From Stieleria bergensis (GTDB taxonomy: Bacteria; Planctomycetota; Planctomycetia; Pirellulales; Pirellulaceae): a DNA stretch of 64,000 bases. Of this stretch, positions 58,145 through 64,000 are shown piece by piece. The notes under the pieces are model-generated. The model did not search any database, had not been told where the DNA came from, and saw only the letters and a program-made list of their open reading frames with translations. The stretch is from assembly GCA_007745635.1 (NCBI GenBank), contig CP036272.1, positions 7,033,912 to 7,097,911 of the forward strand. Direction: 5' to 3'. The first letter of the stretch is position 1; the number at the start of each line of letters is the position of its first letter. A program made the position numbers and the translations under genes.

Positions 58145-59116
58145 ATGAAATACTTCTTAAGTTGCTTCATTGTGCTCTTGATGACAGCCGTTGGTCAGGC
58201 AGCGGATGACGGTAAAGGCACCTACACGGATCCGAAAACCACCCCCGCTTCGTTTCAGATTCAAGGTGAATACGAAGGCGTTGGAAGAGAAAACGAGACC
58301 TATGGAGCACAAGTCATTGCGTTGGGTGATGGGAAATTCCACATGATCGCCTATCAGGGTGGGCTCCCCAGTGCAACACAAAGCCATAAGGATCCCTTCT
58401 TGGAGCTTGATGGTGAAACCAAAGATGGCAAGGCTGTTTTTGATTACGAAGAATCGATGGTCAAGATTGTCGTTGGAGGCGGAAAACTCAACGTCGTCAA
58501 TCGTGATGGCGAGACCGTTGCGTCGATCAATCGCCAAGTTCGTCAGAGCCCGACGCTAGGAGCCAAACCGCCCAAGGATGCAATGGTTCTGTTTGATGGC
58601 AGTGGTGCTGACGCGTTCGAAAACGGGCACGTCGATGATGAACTTTTGTTAGCAAACTGCTTTACCAAAGAGACCTTTGGTGATCATCATCTGCATCTCG
58701 AATTTCGCACGCCGTTTAAACCGACTGCTCGAGGCCAAGGTCGCGGCAACAGTGGCGTGTATGTGCAAAGCCGGTACGAAGTACAAGTCCTCGATTCGTT
58801 TGGGCTAAGTGGTGAAAGCAACGAATGCGGAGGCATTTACCAAGTTGCTAGACCGAACGTCAACATGTGCTTCCCACCGTTGCAGTGGCAAACGTATGAC
58901 ATTGACTTCACGGCCGCGCGGTATAACGATGCCGGAGAGAAAACAGTGAACGCACGGATCACCGTCCGCCACAATGGTGTCGTGATCCACGACGAGATCG
59001 AACTGCCCAAGCACACACCTGGGCGACATCAAGAAGGCCCAAAGGAAGACGGCTTGTACTTACAAGGGCACGGCAACCCGGTTTACTATCGCAACATCTG
59101 GGTGGTTAAGAAGTAG
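58145..59116 (+). CDS. Exported DUF1080 (3-keto-disaccharide hydrolase-like) protein
   Basis: This 323-residue protein starts at the ATG at 58145 (a GTG three codons earlier is possible). A signal peptide (FLSCFIVLLMTAVGQAAD) is present. The N-terminal beta domain and the DUF1080 core (HLEFRTPFKPTARGQGRG, then SGVYVQSRYEVQVLDSFG) align along their whole length with the protein at 35218-36417, but this one lacks the charged tail. It lies just downstream of the sulfatase at 56037-58001, so joint expression is likely. It is probably a periplasmic protein handling sugars set free after desulfation; this role is inferred. Confidence 0.87.
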   Translation: MKYFLSCFIVLLMTAVGQAADDGKGTYTDPKTTPASFQIQGEYEGVGRENETYGAQVIALGDGKFHMIAYQGGLPSATQSHKDPFLELDGETKDGKAVFDYEESMVKIVVGGGKLNVVNRDGETVASINRQVRQSPTLGAKPPKDAMVLFDGSGADAFENGHVDDELLLANCFTKETFGDHHLHLEFRTPFKPTARGQGRGNSGVYVQSRYEVQVLDSFGLSGESNECGGIYQVARPNVNMCFPPLQWQTYDIDFTAARYNDAGEKTVNARITVRHNGVVIHDEIELPKHTPGRHQEGPKEDGLYLQGHGNPVYYRNIWVVKK

Positions 59117-59155
59117 AAACGTACAGGATTGGCAAACGGTTCCATGGCGTGGGGG

Positions 59156-60160
59156 CTAAACCTCCTGCGCCTCCTGCTGCTCCGTTTCAGTCGCCTGCGG
59201 CTGCTCACGTTGCTTCGCTTTCTCAATCAACGCCGGCCCAATGGCCTGGCGAAACTCTGGCTGCTCGACCAACGCCATGAAGGCTGGGCTTTGCATCCAT
59301 TGCCACCAAACACCGATTTGGAATCCTTCGCTAGCATCAATGGATTCCCAAGTCACCTCGTCACGTAGATCCGCCAAGGCCAGGTTGATTTCCTGTTGAT
59401 TGACACCACGCTGAAATGATGGGTCATCAAGCACATCTTTGACGTTTGCTGCATTAGCATACTGGTCAACTGCTAAGATGGATTCATCGGCACCTAACGT
59501 GCTGAGCAGGATTCGCGTTGGGTTTTGCTGTGTGAGGAATCGCCCGAGATAACTTCGATACGTTACTGCGGCAACTTTCTGTGGCAAACCCTGGGGCTCT
59601 GCTGCTGGGCCATCTTCTGCCGACCAACGCGCCTCTGGATAAACCAAGATCGACGCGCTACAGATCAAGCCAAAGACAACCAGGGTTAGTGAACAGCCAA
59701 CAACCATTCCGCAATACTTGTTTACCAGTTGCAGCCTGCGACGCGTTCGCGACCAGCAGGTAAACAGCATGTCACTGCTCAAGATCACGATCAGAGCAAT
59801 GATTAGGCCGATTCCAAAGACACCCATTCCTCGATTGAGCAAACCTGAGGTTCCGACCCAGTTTTCAATTCGTTCTTCGTAGTTCATTCCCATATAAGGA
59901 GCGAACATGGAGGCGACGACGATTCCAACGGGGATGATGAGTTGCCGAAAAAATCCCATTTGAAATCCGATCAAGGCTGACAGGCTGAGACAGACGATCA
60001 GCACTGCTGTCAAAGGATCACCTTGTCGCATAATCAACCCTGCGACAATGAAAGACAGTGTCGGAACGATGAATGCAAGCCAAACCGGCATGACAACAGG
60101 TTGCACTGCTACCTTCCGCTTTTTCTTTTCAGTTGGCTGCTTTTTCTTAGAAGAGAACAT
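59156..60160 (-). CDS. CvpA-like membrane protein
   Basis: This 334-residue protein has a Lys-rich cytoplasmic start (MFSSKKKQPTEKKKRKVAV) and helices at about 27-45, 48-66, 70-90, 108-130 and 150-172. The region GFQMGFFRQLIIPVGIVVAS resembles the CvpA/colicin V production family. A long soluble domain after residue 180 is mostly helical and ends in a Gln/Glu-rich tail. CvpA proteins are linked to envelope integrity, but the biochemical role is unknown. It is convergent with the DUF1080 gene, with 39 bp between stops. Confidence 0.75.
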   Translation of the reverse strand: MFSSKKKQPTEKKKRKVAVQPVVMPVWLAFIVPTLSFIVAGLIMRQGDPLTAVLIVCLSLSALIGFQMGFFRQLIIPVGIVVASMFAPYMGMNYEERIENWVGTSGLLNRGMGVFGIGLIIALIVILSSDMLFTCWSRTRRRLQLVNKYCGMVVGCSLTLVVFGLICSASILVYPEARWSAEDGPAAEPQGLPQKVAAVTYRSYLGRFLTQQNPTRILLSTLGADESILAVDQYANAANVKDVLDDPSFQRGVNQQEINLALADLRDEVTWESIDASEGFQIGVWWQWMQSPAFMALVEQPEFRQAIGPALIEKAKQREQPQATETEQQEAQEV

Positions 60161-60365
60161 CGAAACTCGTCAGATAAGAGCGGCAGAGAATCAGAAGAGA
60201 CGTCGCAAAGACCTCATGAGCATACGGCATCGGGCCGTGGGGCGTGCGATCGACCCGAGCATTGGCATGTAAATTTCGGGTTCAGTTGTCCGAAATGTGC
60301 AAATAAACCCGATTTTCACCCCATCCCTGACGGTTGGTGATGTGGCATCGCTTTGGGGCCACATT
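60161..60365. other. Short spacer between prolyl oligopeptidase and CvpA-like genes
   Basis: This 205-bp spacer should carry the promoter of the CvpA-like gene on the minus strand. I see no gene, repeat or clear box. Confidence 0.35.
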
Positions 60366-62522
60366 TTACTTGAGGTTTTCTTGCAGAAACGCCCACAGAT
60401 CAGCGTACTCCTCGATTCGTTTACTGATGGGTGTTCCCGCACCGTGGCCGGCTCGGGTTTCAATCCGAATCAGAGTAGGGTTTTGACACTGCTGGGCAGC
60501 TTGCAACGTGGCTGCGAATTTAAAACTGTGCCCTGGCACGACTCGGTCGTCTCGGTCAGCGGTTGTAATCAGGGTTGCCGGATAACAGGTGCCTTTTTTG
60601 ATGTTGTGGAGTGGTGAATAAGACAACAGGTTTTCGATTTGATCGGCTTCATCGCTACTGCCAAATTCTGCGACCCAAGCCCATCCAATCGTAAACTTTT
60701 GATAGCGCAACATATCCATCACGCCAACCGCGGGTAGGCAGGCACCGAACAAATCTGGTCGCTGTGTCATGACGGCGCCGACAAGTAAGCCGCCATTGCT
60801 ACCACCTCGAATGCCAAGCCGGTTGCTGCTGGTGTATCCTTGATCGATCAGAAACTCGGCCGCTGCGATGAAGTCGTTGAACACATTTTGCTTTTTCAGA
60901 CGCATACCGTCTTCATGCCATTGGCGACCGTATTCACCTCCGCCACGCAGATTCGCGACGGCATAGATTCCGCCAGCATCCACCCAGGCTGCGTTTCCAG
61001 CGGAAAACGATGGAGTCAGTGATACATTAAAACCTCCGTAGGCGTACAACAAGGTTTGATGCGATCCATCGAGTTCGATGTCCTTTCGCCTAGTAATGAT
61101 GATCGGTACTTTGGTGCCGTCTTTACTGGTGCAGAAGACTTGTTCTGTCACAAATCGATCCAGGTTCAGATCGATTTCACTTCTTCGCCACAGCGTGCCT
61201 TGATTGGCCTGTTCTGGATTGCTTAAGTCAACACGATAAATCGCACCTGGGGTCACGTAATTAGTAAACGAAAAAAACGTTTCCTTAGCATCTTGTTTGC
61301 CGTAGAAACCACTGACTGAACCTAAGCCTGGTAGCTGGAATTCATCAATCAGCTTCCCATTTAGGTCGTATCTTGTGACATAGCTTCTCGCATCTTGAAG
61401 CGCGTTCACGTAGAAGGTTTCGCCAAATAAGCTTACCGACTGCAAGACGTTGTCGGTCTCGGCGATCACTTGTTTCCAGTTTTGTCGCTCGGGTTGTTCG
61501 ACGTTAATCGCGATCACTCTCCGCTTGGGAGCCTGATGGTCGGTTAGAAAATACAGAACTGCACCGCGGGATCCGATAAACTCATATTCAGCGTCAAAGC
61601 CCTCGATCAATGTCGAGACAACTGCCCCCTTTGACTGGAGGTTGAGAATCATGATTTGATTCTGTGGCTCGCTACCCTTCCAGTTATTCACAACAAGGTA
61701 ACGTCCATCATCTGTCACTTCGGGTGAAAAACCCCACTTTGGGTGATCCACTCGCTCGATGATCAGAAGGTCTTCTTGCTGGCGGGTACCGATTCGATGG
61801 AAGTACATCGTTTGGTTTTCGTTCGTACCGGTTAGCTCTGCACCTTCGGTCGGCTCTTGATAGCGTGAGTAGTAGAATCCGGAGCTATCTGGTAGCCAAG
61901 CCACGGAGCTAAACTTGACCCATCGCACCGTGTCCTCGAGGTCTTTGCCAGTTGCGATCTCTCTAACTTTCCAAGTTCTCCAATCGCTTCCACCATCAGC
62001 GAGACCATAGGCAAGAAGCTTGCCGTCATCGCTGGGCACGCGGCCAGCCAATGCGACGGTGCCGTCTTGGCTTAGCTTATTTGGGTCCAGTAAAACCTGA
62101 GCGGGAGATTCCAAGGAACTTGTCAGGTACAAGACGCTCTGATTCTGCAGGCCGTCGTTGTGTTGATAGAGATAACGACCGCCGTGAATCGACGGGATTC
62201 CATAGCGTTCGTAATTCCAGAGTGTTTCAAGGCGTTTGCGCATTGCTTCACGATTCGGCAATCCCTTCAAGTATCTCTGCGTCACCTTATTTTCGGCTTC
62301 GATCCACTGTTGGGTTTCTTTGCTTTCGGTGTCCTCGAGCCAGCGGTAGGGGTCGGCGACCTCGCGTTCGTGATAAGTATCAACTGTTTTGGTCGTGCGC
62401 GCGACAGGATACTGCATGGTTTTCTCTGTTGGCTGGCGTGCTGGTGGATCCGCTCTCAAGCCGATGGAGCAGGCGAATAAGATGATTAATTGCAATCCCA
62501 GTCGTTGGAAGCTGATTCTCAT
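60366..62522 (-). CDS. Exported prolyl oligopeptidase (S9A)
   Basis: This 718-residue protein starts at the ATG at 62522. Upstream in-frame sequence lacks family similarity, and a signal peptide (LQLIILFACSIGLRAD) follows this ATG. A seven-bladed propeller (about 80-430) caps an alpha/beta hydrolase domain. The nucleophile lies in GIRGGSNGGLLVGAVM, Asp in TTADRDDRVVPGHSF and His in RAGHGAG near the end, so the triad is complete. LLYAYGGFNVSLTPSFS and NLRGGGEYG are typical of S9A. It cleaves short peptides after proline. The signal peptide suggests a role in peptide scavenging outside the cytoplasm. Confidence 0.93.
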   Translation of the reverse strand: MRISFQRLGLQLIILFACSIGLRADPPARQPTEKTMQYPVARTTKTVDTYHEREVADPYRWLEDTESKETQQWIEAENKVTQRYLKGLPNREAMRKRLETLWNYERYGIPSIHGGRYLYQHNDGLQNQSVLYLTSSLESPAQVLLDPNKLSQDGTVALAGRVPSDDGKLLAYGLADGGSDWRTWKVREIATGKDLEDTVRWVKFSSVAWLPDSSGFYYSRYQEPTEGAELTGTNENQTMYFHRIGTRQQEDLLIIERVDHPKWGFSPEVTDDGRYLVVNNWKGSEPQNQIMILNLQSKGAVVSTLIEGFDAEYEFIGSRGAVLYFLTDHQAPKRRVIAINVEQPERQNWKQVIAETDNVLQSVSLFGETFYVNALQDARSYVTRYDLNGKLIDEFQLPGLGSVSGFYGKQDAKETFFSFTNYVTPGAIYRVDLSNPEQANQGTLWRRSEIDLNLDRFVTEQVFCTSKDGTKVPIIITRRKDIELDGSHQTLLYAYGGFNVSLTPSFSAGNAAWVDAGGIYAVANLRGGGEYGRQWHEDGMRLKKQNVFNDFIAAAEFLIDQGYTSSNRLGIRGGSNGGLLVGAVMTQRPDLFGACLPAVGVMDMLRYQKFTIGWAWVAEFGSSDEADQIENLLSYSPLHNIKKGTCYPATLITTADRDDRVVPGHSFKFAATLQAAQQCQNPTLIRIETRAGHGAGTPISKRIEEYADLWAFLQENLK

Positions 62523-62908
62523 GGTTCGTATTCCCTGGAGGATTGATAGGTAGCCTGATCGGTGTCGGCAATCTGAGTCACCGGTGGATTGCGGAGTTCG
62601 TTGACGGGAGTGTACTGGATGGAGTCGCCGTTGAAAAACGAAGCGTGTCCTCAAGGGAGCATGATTGCTAGCAAACGGCCATTCGTTTTTTTTGTGAGGA
62701 ATTTCTTTTTGGATGTTGACCATCAGTGTGCGAGGGTCTTTTAATAGTGGTTGACTGCCTGTCGGGGAGAGCCCGGCGTTTCTGAGCGGTCTTTAGAAGT
62801 GCACGCAATGATGCCCACTTCAGTTCATCGTTTTTTGGATGGCTGGGTGTGCGCGCCGTTGCACTGCTCCGGCCTCACACTTTCCTTCATTGGTGAGGGC
62901 CTCTTCTT
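62523..62908. other. Spacer between peptidase and transposase, possible left end of element
   Basis: This 386-bp stretch has no supportable gene. Near its right end GGCCTCAC (62871-62878) and GTGAGGGCC (62893-62901) form an imperfect hairpin, ending 7 bases before the transposase ATG. It may belong to the mobile element's subterminal structure or act as its translational control. Confidence 0.45.
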
Positions 62909-64000
62909 ATGCCTCGAAATACTCGCTCTGAGATTCTCGACCCCGACCAGGTGCAATGTGTCTTAGTTGGCACCAAAGTCGCTCATGGACGGTTCTTATT
63001 TGGCAAGGTGTTGTCGATTCCGGTGACTCAAAAGAACACCAAAGCAAGAAAGAAAGCCAAGCGAAGCCTGCCGGAGGCTTTGCATCGCAAGGCGCGGCGG
63101 GACGCTGGCTTTGAAGACGACTTCACCTATCGCCGACGCTGGATTGTGCAGCGGATCAAACGCTATGCCAGATACTTTGGCATTGATTTGGTCACCTTTG
63201 CGATCATGTCCAACCACTATCACATGGTCATCAGGACACGCCCTGATTTGGTTGCTCGGTGGAGTGATACAGATGTTGCTCGCCGCATGCTGATGATCAG
63301 TCCGAGACGCAAGACGCCCGAGGGTGATCCTTGTGAGCCCACCGAGCAGGAGCTCGACATGATTCGCAACAACCCAATTGAGTTGGCCAAGGTGCGTCGC
63401 AAGCTGAGCGACACTTCGGCGATGATGGGACGGTTGAATCAGTACATCGCGACGAGAATCAACTGGGAACAGGGAACGGACGGGCATCTTTGGGGTGACC
63501 GATACCACTCGGTGCGACTGGAGGACGAAGCGGCGGTGATGGCAGCGACGATGTATGTGGACTTGAATCCGGTTCGTGCGGGTTTGGCGACGGTAGTTGA
63601 AAACGCACAGTTCTCTGGCGGCCAGCGTCGTTTGTTGGCGTATTCGATTGAGCGGAATGTGCCGATCGACGAGGCGGAATGGATGCTGAAGTTGGGATTG
63701 GGGTGGCTTCAGGAAGATGTTTGGTTGGGCAGGGGTGCAGAGGCGGCAGATGCCTTCCTCTGTCCGATCCCGCTAAATGAACTGGAGCCACAGAGCGGTG
63801 AGAAGCAAAGTGTGAGTGGTGCGCGGTGCAGTGACAAAGGCGTGTTACCGATATCGCTGGAGCGTTACTTTGAGATGCTTGACTACACGGCTCGATTGCT
63901 CGTTGACGGCAAACCGGGCAAGACGCCTGAGTATGTGGAAGCGATTCTGACTCGGCTTGGGATCGCGGCGGGTGGATGGTTGACGCTGATGACAGACTTT
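62909..64000 (+). CDS. Y1-type (IS200/REP-associated-like) transposase, 3' end beyond window
   Basis: The frame is open from the ATG at 62909 to the window edge, giving at least 364 residues; the stop lies outside. The HUH motif is N102-H-Y-H105 in IMSNHYHMVIRTRP. A candidate catalytic tyrosine is Y179 in RLNQYIATRIN, and VDLNPVRAGLA is the conserved later motif. It is longer than a minimal IS200 TnpA. The layout fits the REP-associated tyrosine transposase (RAYT) group and a family I associate with Rhodopirellula. It would nick and join single-stranded DNA at hairpins. The REP-like palindromes in this window are candidate substrates. Confidence 0.85.
   Translation, partial: MPRNTRSEILDPDQVQCVLVGTKVAHGRFLFGKVLSIPVTQKNTKARKKAKRSLPEALHRKARRDAGFEDDFTYRRRWIVQRIKRYARYFGIDLVTFAIMSNHYHMVIRTRPDLVARWSDTDVARRMLMISPRRKTPEGDPCEPTEQELDMIRNNPIELAKVRRKLSDTSAMMGRLNQYIATRINWEQGTDGHLWGDRYHSVRLEDEAAVMAATMYVDLNPVRAGLATVVENAQFSGGQRRLLAYSIERNVPIDEAEWMLKLGLGWLQEDVWLGRGAEAADAFLCPIPLNELEPQSGEKQSVSGARCSDKGVLPISLERYFEMLDYTARLLVDGKPGKTPEYVEAILTRLGIAAGGWLTLMTDF

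Noticed and set aside
62523..62723. N-terminal extension of the prolyl oligopeptidase
   Set aside because: The sequence is unlike the family and would bury the signal peptide at residue 68.

Overview
The window reads as chromosomal DNA of a planctomycete of the Rhodopirellula/Pirellulaceae type. The evidence is a large sulfatase set (six genes), a cytochrome/DUF1549/DUF1553 protein paired with a Tat-exported DUF1501 protein, DUF1080 and SHD1-domain proteins, an ECF sigma factor translationally coupled to a Ser/Thr kinase, and a Y1-type transposase of a style I associate with Rhodopirellula. No rRNA, tRNA, CRISPR array or prophage was recognised. The genus is an inference from gene content, not from a marker gene.

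Layout. 1-1413: a repeat-bearing spacer, then two small membrane proteins. 1643-11222: a BNR/VPS10-like secreted protein, a small-molecule kinase, and the cytochrome-DUF1549-DUF1553/DUF1501 pair. 11224-16202: a trehalohydrolase (treZ), a GT4 glycosyltransferase and a sulfatase. 16328-22103: a compact minus-strand run tsaE > phosphotransferase > dsbD > mnmE, which mixes two tRNA-modification genes with a disulfide reductant transporter. 22104-22408: a composite palindromic repeat. 22409-25748: an SHD1-domain exported protein overlapping the end of guaB. 26012-31430: a minus-strand catabolic-looking run of oxidoreductase > DJ-1/PfpI > sulfatase > sulfatase. 31694-37389: an orphan chemoreceptor, a sulfatase, a DUF1080 protein and a DUF1571-like protein. 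37858-42726: a class C beta-lactamase-like esterase, an MMPL/RND exporter and an alpha/beta hydrolase. 43248-49364: an RND efflux pump with its adaptor, a small membrane protein and a second SHD1 protein. 49878-54515: ECF sigma, membrane Ser/Thr kinase, an exported phosphatase-like protein with a C-terminal heme motif, and a ZIP metal transporter. 54455-59116: two sulfatases and a second DUF1080 protein. 59156-62522: a CvpA-like protein and a prolyl oligopeptidase. 62909-end: a partial Y1 transposase.

How the genes work together. The sulfatases, DUF1080 proteins, Gfo/Idh/MocA oxidoreductase and cytochrome-DUF1549/DUF1501 pair fit periplasmic breakdown of sulfated polysaccharides. No sulfatase-maturation enzyme is in the window. 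The ECF sigma and kinase form one regulatory unit.

The least expected signals are these. (1) Four copies of a GTAG-flanked, REP-like imperfect palindrome share the window with a Y1 (RAYT-like) transposase. (2) A secreted cysteine-phosphatase-like domain is fused to a cytochrome c'-like C-terminus. (3) A perfect 10-bp inverted repeat just before the ZIP start codon could hide its ribosome-binding site. (4) One sulfatase carries C-S-G-S-R at the formylglycine site.
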